Assembly (NCBI GenBank): GCA_025266875.1
Contig: JALLLT010000082.1
Location: forward strand, 19,641 to 83,640
Length of the DNA: 64,000 nucleotides
Source of the DNA: Fennellomyces sp. T-0311
Taxonomy: Eukaryota > Mucoromycota > Mucoromycetes > Mucorales > Lichtheimiaceae
Direction of reading: 5' to 3'
Below, one piece after another: positions 51,001-64,000 of the stretch. The notes under the pieces are model-generated. The model was not told the DNA's origin. It saw only the letters and a program-made list of their open reading frames with translations, and did no database searches. Position 1 is the stretch's first letter. Each line of letters opens with the position of its first letter. The translations under genes were made by a program, and so were the position numbers.

Positions 51001-54000
51001 ACTATGTGCCACTGTAAAGAAAAACATACACGCAATATGTACAAACAGATTTCACCATCCGTATACATCTAAGTTTGTAGGCAGATAAATAAGATAACAT
51101 AGAACTTTATCGCGACTCCGAGCTGTCTCAAGAGTTTTACCGACTTTGAATATTAGGTTGTCTCATGTTCTTGCACATATGCATCATGTATAATTGAGCC
51201 TGGGAAATAAACAGTGAAGTGGGCGGGGGAATACACCTTTTTATTGACGTTTTACGTTCTAAGGATCACCAGGACAGAATTAAAAAATTTTTTTTTTATG
51301 TCGGCTCACGCAGGGAGTGTTTCAAATTCAAAGCAACACAAATATTAGATCTACGACGCTTATATAAATCAAGCTCACAATAGAATAAAAACTCAAGTAT
51401 ACCTTAATCCTTCTTTCATTGTTCTTTTCAACATGTCTTCCAAGTCATCTTCATCCGTTAGTGAAGAAATGCCTGCTTCACCAGTAGACATCCGAATGCC
51501 AAACAATGCGCGTCAAAATTACTATGGTTCAATACAAAGATCAGGAGATTATTCTTTGGCAGAAACAGCGTACTTTAGCCCTACCGAGGACCTTCATCAG
51601 TTGTTAGATTCATCTCGGGCACGTTCGTTTCGAGAAACCATCGGCTCACTTGCCGAGTCATACTCACGTTCATCAATGATATATGTTGCTGAAAACCTGT
51701 CATCCTCATATCATCGGGATGACCGAAGTATCCGGTTTGTTGATGAAGAAGAAGCCATATTAGACCCACTTGAACCAAAGCTAAGGTACAAAACGTGCGT
51801 TAATAAGTTGATTTTGTTTTGCATATTAGTTAATAATAAAACCATGTATAGCAAGCACATGCAACAAGTTTACTCTAGGGATCATGACCACAGCCTGTAC
51901 AAGACAATTTCACAACGCACTGCGCCAATGTCCATAGAAGCAACCCCACTGTCCAGACACGCAACTGTTGCTTCGGTGATTTCAGAGCAACTAAAGGGGC
52001 CTTACCCAGAAGAGCACAAAAAGTCAACCTTTGTGCAATCTGTTTTTAATGCCATGAATGTACTTATTGGTGTCGGTATCCTTGCTTTTCCTTTGGCGTT
52101 TCGTTATGCCGGGTGGCTCATCGGCTCCGCGATTTTCATATTCTGCGCTATCGGAACCAACTACACTGCTAAAATCTTAGCACGGAGTCTTGATGCAGCA
52201 CCTGGTGCGTCCACATACGGTGACATGGGGATGGCTGCGTTCGGAGATCGAGGCCGTGCATTTATCGGCGGACTATTTTATGTGGAACTGGCCACAATGG
52301 GGTAAGAATATACATACATTTGTCGCAGATTGTTGCGTGCGAAAAACTTACCTTATTTATTTTAGTGTAGCGATGGTGACCTTACTTGGTGATGGCCTCC
52401 AAGCACTTTATCCTTCTTTGGATTTTGTTACTTCAAGGATACTTTGTTTCTGCTTGATGACACCCTTTGAATTTCTTTCGTTGCGAAAGTTATCCGTGGC
52501 AAGCTTGTTTGGGATCATTAGCTGTGTGATGTTAATGGTCATTGTTCTTTTTGACGGACTTTCCAAAAACACTCAACCCGGAAGTCTTTGGGACCCCATG
52601 GTTAGTGAACTCGTGAACTTTTTCCACCCCTGGATTGCTTCGGATATACCAATCTGACTATATTCAAAAAAAAATAGGAAACTGAGCTGTTACCATCGGA
52701 TCCATCGCGGATCCCCCTTAGCTTCGGATTGATGATGGCGGGCTTTGCGGGTCATGCCGTGTTTCCGGCCATCTACCGTGACATGGAGGATCCTAAAAAA
52801 TACGATAAGATGGTGGACATCACTTATGTCCTCACGATTTCTGTCTATGTGGCCATGGCTGTATCTGGTTACTTAATGTTTGGATCAGAAACTATGCAAG
52901 AGGTAAAAAAAAAAGTAAAACACGGAAGCTATACCCGATATATACTCATTTTGATATTGTTTATTAGATTACCCAAAATCTTGCTGTTACGCCCGGATAT
53001 CACAAAATCTTTAACAGTATTGCACTCTGGCTTGTTGTTATCACGCCCATCGCCAAATTTGCTCTTATTATGAATCCATTGAATGTGGCGTGCGAACTAT
53101 GGTTACAGGCACGCCCAACAATCGAAGCATGGGCATCAAATGGTTGGAAACAAGCTATGTTTAGTGCATTCACTCGAGTCGCTGTGACAACGGCACTTGT
53201 GTACATTGCGATAGTATTTCCCGGATTCGACCGAGTAATGTCCCTCCTAGGCGCACTGTTCAGTTTTGGAATATCGGTGATCTTCCCCTTGATGTGTTAC
53301 CAGCGGCTTTATGCACAGTCCATGTCGGTAGGACGATCGTGTCTCAATATCAGTATTCTCGCTGTGGCGATCAGCATGGCCGCCACTGGAACAGCATGGA
53401 GTTTTATTCCGCATGCCTAGATATGCCGAAAAAAGAACAAAGTCCTATTTTTCATATGTAGAATTACTCATTATCTATCTACCTTCATGCCGTCAAAATA
53501 ACCCCCATACATCATGTTTGCCAAGGGTCGGGTAACCTTGCTCAACAAAAAAATGAACTCAGCGAATTCATCGCGCGACTTTTTTCAATGTCTATATACA
53601 GTCGAATCATTCTCCCTTTATTTTTCTCAGTGTGTCAAATAGATAACCAAATAAATCAATTACCATGGAAACTCCACCTGATGGTAGTGACTGATCCGGT
53701 CAACGTTGTCATGAAACGAATCTGCACGGATCATGAGAATTGGGGACAGTTCTGGCTGCCCTTTGTACCTGAAACACGTGATGTTATATAGCGGGCCTTT
53801 GCTTTGCGTTGTGAAACACCGTCTCTAAACCTGTGTCCATTTATCTGTCAGATACTCCGGATCCACTTTCTCTTTTTTTATATTTCTAACTTTCAACAAG
53901 TACACCCTTCTCCTCATCTAACAAACAATGCCCGCGGTCATAACGCCTGTTGATGAGTACGATTTGATCATTGTGGGTGCAGGTGTTGTAGGCACCGCTG

Positions 54001-54576
54001 CAGCAAAGGCATTCGGCGAAGCTGGTCGACGTGTGTTGCTTATCGAGCGCGATTTATCCGAACCCGATCGTATTGTCGGTGAACTTTTGCAGCCTGGTGG
54101 TGTTAATGCTCTCAAGGCTCTCGGAATGGAAGGTCTATATTATTTTGAATCGAAGTGTAATCATGGTTACTCACATTCAAAAAAAACTTTCATTAGAGTG
54201 TTTGGAGGGTATTGATGGTATTCCTTGTTATGGCTATGCAGTATTCCGTGAAGGCGAGATGGTCGAGATTCCATATCCAAATGACGAAGCAACTGGAGAA
54301 CAAGCAGTGGGCATGTCTTTCCATCACGGCAAATTCATTCAAAAACTTCGAGCTGCGGCAACCAACACCAAAAAGTAAAAAAAAAAAAAAAAAGTAGTTG
54401 CTATGCCTATGAAGTGTGGTAGCTTACAAAGGATGTAGTGTCACCGTACGGGAGGCCACAGTTACCACGCTTATCAAGGACGAGGACGAAGATAAAGTGA
54501 TCGGCGTTGTTGCCAAGGGAGCGGATGAAGTAAAGGTTAGAAAGGGAAAAAGAAGCGGGAATGACCTTGTGGCTAA

Positions 54577-54690
<114 letters not shown>

Positions 54691-54979
54691 TAACATTGGG
54701 GTGAAAAGTGGATTGAAAAAGGAGCTTTTACTGATAATAATATGCAGATTCGAGATCAAGGACTTGACTCTGCCAAAACCAAATCATGGTCATGTCATTC
54801 TGGCAAAACCTACGCCGGTACTGATGTATCAGATCGGCACTCACGAGACGCGTGTGCTGGTGGATGTACCTGGCCAAAAGCTGCCTTCGACCGCAAACGG
54901 CGAGCTAAAACAATATATGCAAGAGATAGTTACACCAGGGCTCCCTGAAAGTGTTCAGGTAAAAGTTAACGGCTTGTGA

Positions 54980-55156
<177 letters not shown>

Positions 55157-58100
55157 TAATATCGGCTGCTATTGTTCCGTTGTAACTAAGCAGCGTGTTA
55201 GGTGGAATGACTGTTGCCCTGAATGATGTTGTCCTCTTAAGAGACTTCCTCTCCCAAGAAAGTATACCCTCATACACAGAGACTGACGTGGTCGTTCAAC
55301 AAATGGATGCATTCCATTGGGCACGAAAGTCATACTGTACAGCAATCAATGTCTTGGCAATGGCATTGTATCGTCTATTCGCAGCGGCCGAAGGTAACGT
55401 AATATGTGCCATTTTCGTTAACATGCTGGGCTGACTAGTTGCAAACAATAGACAGCAACTTGGCAGTGCTCCAGCGTGGTTGCTTTGAATATTTCAAGCT
55501 CGGTGGTGAATGCGTGAATGGACCTGTCGGTTTGTTGTCTGGATTAATTCAACGACCGTGGGTTCTCGTATATCATTTCTTTGCTGTTGCCTTCTATTCT
55601 ATCGTTGTTGAGTTCAAGCGCGGTGGTTGGACTCAAGTTCCTATTAATATCGTGCGCATCTTCACCGTCTTGTATGTTGCGTGCGTGACAATCATGCCGT
55701 ACCTCTGGTCCGAAACTCAAAGCTAAAAGTGTTCCATTCCTAATAATTCGTACTTCTTATATTCCTTTAGTTGCAGTAATCTATCACCACAAATAAAAAA
55801 AAGTGATCAAATGTTTATGTATTCGTATAATATGGGAGATGCACATTAAGAAAAAAGACTATATACTCGTTGCACACAAATGGGTTGCTCTAAATACTTA
55901 TAGATCGTCTGGTGCAGGGCAACCCTGGATGACTCGAATCTTCACATTAGAATCGTTCACGAAACCATCCTTGAAAAGATTGTTGGACTAAAAAAAAACA
56001 AAATTCCGTATCAACCAAATGGATAAAAGCAGTGCATCTAGAGTACTTACAACACCGGTAACATCGCCCTCTGAGTTATTGTTGTTGGCCTGTTGGTCAT
56101 CTGAATTCTTGTTACACTGATAGATGACGATTTCCTCCGTCTTTTTATTGCCAATGCCACCTTTAAGGAAATTGTTGCCCTATACCATCCACCTAAGTAC
56201 CAGGGACAATAGAATAAAACCCAGCTACTACATACCACTCCAGTAACTTTGCCTTCACTGTTGTTTCCATTTGCTTGTTGACCATCAGGAATCGGCACGG
56301 CCGAAACGGTGATAACGAAAATGGCGAAGGCACCGAGGACAGTAGTGATTTTCATATTGCTTGTAAATGGATCAAATAATGAATAAAGAAGAAGGAAAAG
56401 AACGTTGGCATGCTTCCACTTATATATACTGGCTTCCAGTTCTTGAAAGGCACGTCAGTACTCCCCCCTTTTTCTTGATCACTCTTTGACTACTGCCAAT
56501 TTACGTAGGACTCCCTTTCATGCTCCCTTTCTCTTTCTTTGATCAGGAGATGTTGCTCTCTATACACACATATCAGTTCAATAATTGATTACGCGTGTTC
56601 ACCTGCCGTACTATTTTCGACGACCCTTTCCGAAAAATTGAACTAAAGGAAGTGTATGCTCCTTATCCTCGGGCCGTAAATGATTAGCTTTTAGACTTGA
56701 GATGACAACGCCATATTACAATGCGCATACCGTCGGCTCAACGGATGGCACAGTTTTAAAGCTGACCTGGAACTCACAAATATGTTTGGCTGCGGAATGC
56801 AAATCGTCACTCCAGGCAAAAGACCTGCTTTATCCATTTTGTTGCCACTCTTGTAGAAACTTCACATGTTCCTCTCCTTTTGCTTTGTGATATTCATTTG
56901 TTGCTAAGGAGCCAAATACAGCATAGTATATTGTATCGAATAAAGAAAACCACCGTATGTCAGCTGTCCAGGAGAGAAGGGACGTCTAAGCGACAGCCAA
57001 TATCATTGCGCTCTTGTGTGCGTGTGATCGCCCAGTTCCCAAAGATAGAAGTGCAGCGTTCTGTACACCTACGCTATAGAACACAATACTTGAAAATAAA
57101 ACCGAGTAACCAAAGAGGATCGCGATTTGAGGTGTCCAGGGAAAGATATGATGGCGGGAGTACGTAATGGATCCACCGAACCTTTGTTTGCCCATTATAG
57201 AGGTTGAGAGCGGTAACCAAAAATTCATCGAGAGGGAATGCTGCATGAATCCAGTTGTTTCACAGGGATCTGGGGATAATGATGAGAACAATTGAATAGA
57301 GCAACGCTATTGTTTGCATCTTTGTCATGGCGTCATCGCTGCCGAATATACCGGAAGCCACTAACCAAAAAATCGAACAGCCCGTGCCACATACACAACC
57401 GAGCTCATCGCTTACATCATGGCCCGAACAGCATGTGAGCCCGTCGGAAACCCCAAAACTGAAAAGCATTCTACTTCGCCCCAGTAGCGTACCAGCAGCA
57501 CGCGCATCTCCGTTGGCTGATCAGATCGCTCGCCCCCAGACCGTCCAATTCTCCAGCGACCCGCCCAAGGTGTACCATTATCCCCCTCAGCCGTGGCCGC
57601 ACCATGAAAAGGCAAAGCTGTTTCTTCCCTGGAACGACAAGCAGGAATAAATCGCACTATATTTTTATATCCGTAGTCAGCCCGCGTGTTTGGATCTGCC
57701 TGACACCCCAGTTGCCATTTTAGTTTCTGTTTCTTTTTTTTTTATCCTTTTATCCACCCCTAAAGTGTTTACTATGGACGACGACGCCCCACCGCTTCCT
57801 CCACGCAATGCCCTTTCCAGTGATAATTTAGCCCCACCTGCATTACCTCCACGTCAGCTAAGCAACAGGCCACGGTCGACCTCCGACACTACCGGTGGAC
57901 GAGTCTCGCCCGTTGCGCACAATGACGACACTAATGCCGACGCCCTGGCCACAGCGTACTTGCAGCGCCATGTACGGGAAATGAAGCGAACCACTGTTGC
58001 AGGCCTGGCTAGGCCATTGCGACAAAACTACCAGGTGCGCAATGACGATGATGTTGTCCAAACCAACTGGAAAGAATTCCTTGAAGCAGTAAGTAACTAG

Positions 58101-61100
58101 GCCTTTCAAAAAAAAAAACTTTATATTAACTGGCATGCTTTCGTGTTACTTGCAGTGGGTACACTATATTATCAATTCGTTTGCAAGCGGCCAAGTTGAT
58201 GACAAGTTGGAGCCCTTCTCACTCAAAGTAATCAAAAGTGGGGTTGACCGGCTATACGGTATGGCCGCGCCGTTAAAAGGTCCAGCAATGACAGTTCGCA
58301 GAGTCTATCGGTGGGAAAACCGGTGGCTAACGGGAACATTTGCCTTGGTAGGACTAGTGCCGTTCCGCCACGATTTATGTCTCACAGAATCGAGTCGCTT
58401 TAGGCTTACTTAATTCTGTGGTACCATGATTTTCTGGTGCCGTTTGGGTTTGCTGTTTGTATCGGCTACATCATTTCTATCCGTCTGGACTTACTCGCTC
58501 AGTTTGGCGTTGAGGCTTTAGCAACCGCTGCAGATGCTACCGACAAGGAACAATCACCGGCATCGCCACAACAACAGGGAAGCAAACATACCAAGCAGTT
58601 CTGGAAGCGACTAAGACATGACTTGGGATCGTCGGATTTAAATTATGATTTCCCGGCCCTGGAAACCAAGTCAATGAATGAGTGGCGAAGTGATATTCAA
58701 CGCAAGTATGGACCGAGGGGTCAGCTCTTGGTAAGCTTTCGGTCAAGGCTTCGGCTCTGTGGAAAACGCTAAACATCGTATGACGTATAGTTCATGGACA
58801 TGTTGGATCGTCTGGAAAGAATCAAAAAGTAAGTGTTTCCCGAATTTCGAGTGAAATCGAAAGTTTAATTGCTTTTTAGTCTGATCACTTGGAAACGGCC
58901 TGAAAAGACCCAAACGTTGCTATGGTTACTATCGGCACTTGCATTGGTGCTAACTTTTCTCCCGACACGCTACATGACAAAGGCGGTTTTCTTGTGGATC
59001 GGCATCGAGTTTTTCGTATTGCAGTCTCTTCGGTCGCATTATCCACGTTATCGACGATTGTTCAACATTATTGATTGGCTGCTATGGGGTGTTCCAAATG
59101 ACGCTGAGTACGCGATGGAAGTTATTCGATTACACCGACAAGCCGAGGAGTTAATGCCGCAGAAGGAATCTAAGAACAGACCCTGGAGACGATCTGCGGA
59201 TTTGGACAAGGTACCGGAAGTGGATGAAAATCCAGTAACAACATCAACTGCAGCTACCTTGGCTATCATGGTCGCTGGTGCCGCAGCAGGACAAGTAAAG
59301 TATGCTTTGGATGAACAGTTCGAACGGGCAAGGCTCAGGGATGCCAAGGCGCATGAAGAAAGCGATAGTAGTGACGGTGGCGGACATAGTTCTGCGTTGA
59401 AGGCAAGTAGCAGCAGCAACAGCTTGTTTGAACGGAAGGCCAGCCGTGGCAGTAGATCCGAAGAGGAATCTGAGATACATGAAAGTAAGCTTGCCAAGTT
59501 TATCAATGTTTCCCGATGTCGTAATAACACACGAGCATAAATCTTTTTAGCCTATGGTTGTATTTACAAGGGTAACATTCCCGGCCGGATCCTGCTGACG
59601 ACAAATGGTCTGCAATTCAGGACATCGCGAGTGACCGGCGCAAAGGTACTTGTGTACTATTATTGGCAGGATATTGTGAGCGTACGAAAAAGCAAGAGTA
59701 TCAATGTATTTGTATGGCATACGAATGGATTGGATATCACTACGGTGGATGGCGAGGTAAAATGAAAAGTAAATTAGGATTTCGAAGTTCCCGGTGTACT
59801 GACGCTTTCAACTAGGAGCTTCATTTTGATAATGTGATTAAGCGCGATGACTGTTTTAATAAGCTTGTAGCTGCTGCGGGGGACAGATGGCGCTAGATAC
59901 ATCATTTTCTGTATATATATAACCTTGCGAAATGTATATTGGAACACTATGTTATTGTGCATAACATACTCAGAATTACATACCCTAATCTACATGAATC
60001 CTGGCATCTTTGATATGAATGTGACAGCGGGGTTGCAACTAAAAAGCTTCTCTGCGTTGTTGATGAGCACCTTTCGCATAAAGCGAGCTTTTAAGGATTG
60101 TGTATGTTGTCATACAGCATAAGCACCATGCAAGGTTATGAACTTCACCAAATTCGGTTGTTAATGGGAAAATTATGTACCCCTTTATTCTTGAAAACAT
60201 TTGACTTTCACAGTCCAGGATTCGAATGCACCCAAAATGTTGGTTTTTCATAATTCGGAACGGTAACTCATCGCATGGAAACAGTTGTAGAAAACCCATA
60301 GGCTACTATCAAAAGTTCTATTCTAGATATCTTGACATCGTTATTTTCTTTGTCCACATTAAGTTTTGGCAAACAATTCGAAGTACGCAGTGAGCATCTT
60401 CAATAATCTATGGGCAAGTAGCTCTTTTTAACGCTCGTATCCATCATACGGCATCGGTAAGGAGTTAATTTAGTACATATCACGGTATGACTGAAATAGG
60501 ATGTCTTCTGGGGTAACACCGTACATTCCTTTATCCTGCGAATTATACGGTATGTAGAAAAGTTTCAGTGCGTCAAGGTATTTAGAGTATACTTGAGGAT
60601 AAGCGAACTTCTTTTGCAGGCACATAGAAGGGATGTAGGGTTCTTAATGGAAAGTGCCATGACCGTGCGTGTGTGTAGGGATAACACTGTATTGCTTACA
60701 GTCAAGCAGCCTTTCTTTGATATTCGTTCATTATGTGGTGACAAGAGTGTGGCCTTTAGATACTTCACGATAAGTGATTTCGCTGTATTGAGCGGAGGAT
60801 TTTGGCTATGTTGTCTATAACTATCTGTAATGGATCTTGATGAACTCTTAAAATATGACACTTACGGCGCCAAGACGTTCACTCAATGGTAATGTACAAG
60901 AGATACTAACGTCGTTTGGAAGCCGATGTCAATTGTCTGTGTTGACAAGGGCGACTACATGTACAAAGCACACCGATGAGATCTCCTCTGGTAACCGGCT
61001 TAAGAAGCGAATTGTAGTGCGGAACGCGGAATCCGTTATAGGTAGATTTGCTAGCACCAAGGCAGCTATTACATTAAAATGTTATTCTGACAAGATCAAA

Positions 61101-64000
61101 TTTGACACGTATTTACTCCTATATGATTGCTCTGGTGCGTAGTTTTTGGATTTGTATGCGGGGATAGAACCTATGCGTACTGAAACGAATACCTACCGGA
61201 GCTGGTCTAAAATCCTATAACTTTTGAACTATGCGTACCAAAATTAATCGAAAAGCTGTAGCTCCTTCTGCCGCTGTGCTTATTTGCGGCTAATGACCAG
61301 TTAAGGTTTCAAATCAGGAGTATATTTCTCAATGACAGGTAAGTGTCGAAATATATATTTATAGCCAACAAGAAATGGAAAGAGTGGTGCTTTCGATTTT
61401 CTTACAAAAAACATGATCACTTCAATAAAGCATAGTGTGTATGAGGTGTGGCTTAACAAGAAAGCTTATTCAAGGCACAAGTGTCTGCTGGAGGCAGGGG
61501 TGATTCCAAGTCACGCATTGTCCTGGCTCGAAAGGGCTATCTATTGCGAATGACACATACTGATATGAAATACGCAGCTTGAAAGATCCGATTGCGTCAA
61601 CAAGCCAGGGTGCAGAGTGACTTGGAGTAGGGTAAAAACTACGTAGAATAATTTGAACTGGCAAAACTTGAGGATCATGCCAAGGTTTGTGATGAGTGGA
61701 GTAACGGATATGGCTGTGCTTTGAAGGCATAGGCTACTAGTAATAGTAACATATACAAGGAGAGCGCATTTGTAGGCCAAAGAGAAATCCGATGAGATAA
61801 TGTAGCACGAAAGCTGTCCAGACCATCACCAGTGGGTGTACGAACAGCAGATACTGTGATTGTAAGAAGACAAAAGAGTGCCGGTGTGTGTTCCGTACAA
61901 GCCGGGTTAGGCGAGCATGAAAGTGACTTGCAATCGCGACACAGCTGCTTCTTTGTGATTTGTAGCACATGAACGTCTCGCGCCGCATAAAGCATGACTA
62001 TCGCGCACTTTTAAAGGCTGGTTACGCTGCCGTGCAGCATGAGCGCCACGCGAAGACCCAAATTCGCCAACGTATTCGAGATCGGTTCGAATCAACCTCG
62101 CTTGCGAATGAAACAAAAGGTATTGACCATTGCGAAAAGGCACGAGACGCGATTAATCCCAAATGTGCATGCAGTACAAAACACGATTCAATTCCTAATC
62201 ACGGCTTCGAAACGGAGAGGGCTCGAGCACGACATTGTGCGCAACATTTGCCAATTGGACAGATACCGCGCTCAGTACGATATTCGGTAGGCCTTCAGAA
62301 CGCAATGTATGTAAAAAGACTGTTGCTAAGATACATGTAGACCGCCGCTATACAATCGAAAGTTGCCTGCGCCGGTGCGCGCGGTCCATGATTCCAGTTA
62401 CGAAGAACTTGACGTTTTGATTCGCATGCTCAACAATGAACTCCAGCTTTTGCTTTGAAGTGGCTTTATGTTTGAAAGAAGAAAAAAAAACACGACCTAT
62501 ATATTATGTACAGCCCCGCCCCTTTTTTTTGCTGATGCATTTTCTTTACTCGTTGTATTCGTCGTCGTCATATTCGTCGTCGTCGTCTTCCAGATCCTCG
62601 TCATCTTCTTCGTACTCGGTTACTTTTTTGGGCGGCTTGGGCGCCGGCGGTGGCGCGCTGAATGCGGGTTGCATAGGGGCGTTGTAAAGCATCTCAGTTC
62701 CGTGCTGACCTTCAAGTAATGGAAGAGGCATCATTTGATCGTTTGGACAGAGTTCTGCGAGCTTGGCATCGAATATTTTCTACAGCAGCGCTTGAGTACG
62801 TTGGGCTGTTGCGAGGGCGTTGGATGGGACATTCTTACCTGCATCTCATCTGCATCCTGGTATACAATCGAACCTTCCTCGTTGAATGTTCTGGCATTGT
62901 CAAACATCAAGTGAAAGTCGGCTCGGAATTGGGCAATGGACTTGTAGTATGGCGAATAGATTCTCTTTTTGATCATTTTCATTGCGATGGGGTTCTTGAT
63001 CATGGTATAATAGATGGGATAATCACGCTTGCTGACCAGATCCATAAAGAGCACGCACCGTTTGCGGTAAGTCCTACACCATGGCATGTTAGTCCATGCA
63101 CGCTTTGGGTGTCAGCCGCACTTACTCCTCATCTTCTTCGGTGGACTCCTCAACCGCCTGGTAGCATAGCTCGAATATCCGCGTCATTTGCTGTCTGATG
63201 TGTGGCGGAAGCGGGTCAGGACCGGAAAGACCATTGTCTTCCTTTCGCGGACGACTTCGTTTCTTTTCAGGCTCGCCCTTCTTTGGTCGACCTCTCTTCT
63301 TGGTTTGGTATGTCTCTTCTACTAAAGGACAATGGATTGAGCTTTTGTGATTCAGAGAAAAAGAGAGAGAGACTTACGCGGTGGAAGACCGGCAGCCTTT
63401 CTTCGTCGAGCTTCTTTTCGAGCAATCAGGTCTTCGAGGTCTACGTTTTCATCCTCGAGTGCATTGACCCATTGCTCCTCGGTAAGACCGTCATCGTATC
63501 GAACACTGTCCTTGACACGCTGACCACGGCCGTATTCCAGCAAGGGAGAAACGTCTTCGACAAAGGCGTCTTCGTAACGATAGACATCGGGCAACTCGTC
63601 TTCTTGTATTAAACGATCAGGTTTTCGACCGCGATAACCTTTTCGTCGATAGTATTCCGACTCTGCTCGTTCACGCTCTGCATCGATTCGGTTGAAAATG
63701 ACGAGTTCTTGATCCGAACGCTTCAGCATTTCGTTCAATTCCTCGTCGTCTATTTCTTCATCGCCCTCCACGTCGTCTTCCTGTTCATCGTTCTTGTCTT
63801 CGAGCAATGATCGCTATCGATGTGTATCTGTGTAAGTTTTTTTCCCCTACGCACACGCACACACACAAAAAAAAACTCCCGTTTCATATTTACCAAGAAG
63901 GCTTCTCGATCCTCATCGGTACTTCGGTTATCGAATTTACCGGCTTGAATGACCTTGCCATCGATATCCAACTTGTAGTTTGCTCGGGCCAGGATGTTTT

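Overview
The window is nuclear DNA of a filamentous fungus, most likely an early-diverging Mucoromycota (Mucorales-type) genome. The reasons are many short GT-AG introns (mostly 45-70 bp), an A+T-rich background, a family of TPR/F-box/LRR proteins, and a protein set (Vps36, squalene epoxidase, Snu13, tetraspanin, a Mak-type hybrid histidine kinase, a Snf2-type remodeller) that is fungal throughout. There are no bacterial-style operons. I spliced the genes by hand. Where exon phases add up I say so.

Layout. 0-8.7 kb: a COPI-associated (Tvp15-like) membrane protein gene with a one-base frameshift, an orphan Q-rich coding relic, gene-poor A+T-rich DNA, then a six-exon tetraspanin. 8.7-12 kb: apparently empty. 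12-17 kb: two tandem TPR/F-box/LRR genes of Pof3/Dia2 architecture on the minus strand. 17-20.2 kb: a likely non-LTR retrotransposon relic, a 108-bp MITE-like element, an ORF of unknown function and a Stc1-domain gene (in fission yeast Stc1 couples RNAi to chromatin). 21-26.4 kb: a second kind of F-box/LRR gene and a decayed copy of it. 28.2-36.7 kb: a 21-exon hybrid histidine kinase (pseudokinase-AAA-TPR-like-GAF-HisKA-HATPase-REC) with a one-base frameshift in exon 1. 36.9-37.6 kb: SNU13. 38.5-45.1 kb: a repeat-rich accessory block with strand-biased sequence, a decayed ~75-bp repeat family in two opposite-facing blocks, a G+C-rich island, three exon-like hairpin modules, a T-rich minisatellite and a small proline-rich membrane or secreted protein. 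45.3-48.1 kb: the third Pof3-like paralogue. 48.5-64 kb: a compact housekeeping block with VPS36, an AVT-type vacuolar amino-acid transporter, ERG1, a small secreted duplicated-module protein, a small disordered protein, a GRAMD4-like GRAM protein, a small LYR/DUF1763-like protein and the C-terminal part of a SNF2/STH1-type ATPase that runs off the right edge.

The genes are not an obvious pathway cluster. Vps36 (ESCRT-II), Avt, Tvp15-like, tetraspanin, GRAMD4-like and Erg1 all act at membranes, but each has its own promoter. The most unusual items are the single-base disruptions in T runs of two otherwise intact genes, the Stc1-domain gene close to transposon relics, the decay of one F-box/LRR duplicate, and the layered repeats at 38.9-45.1 kb. 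No CRISPR, tRNA or rRNA gene was recognised.
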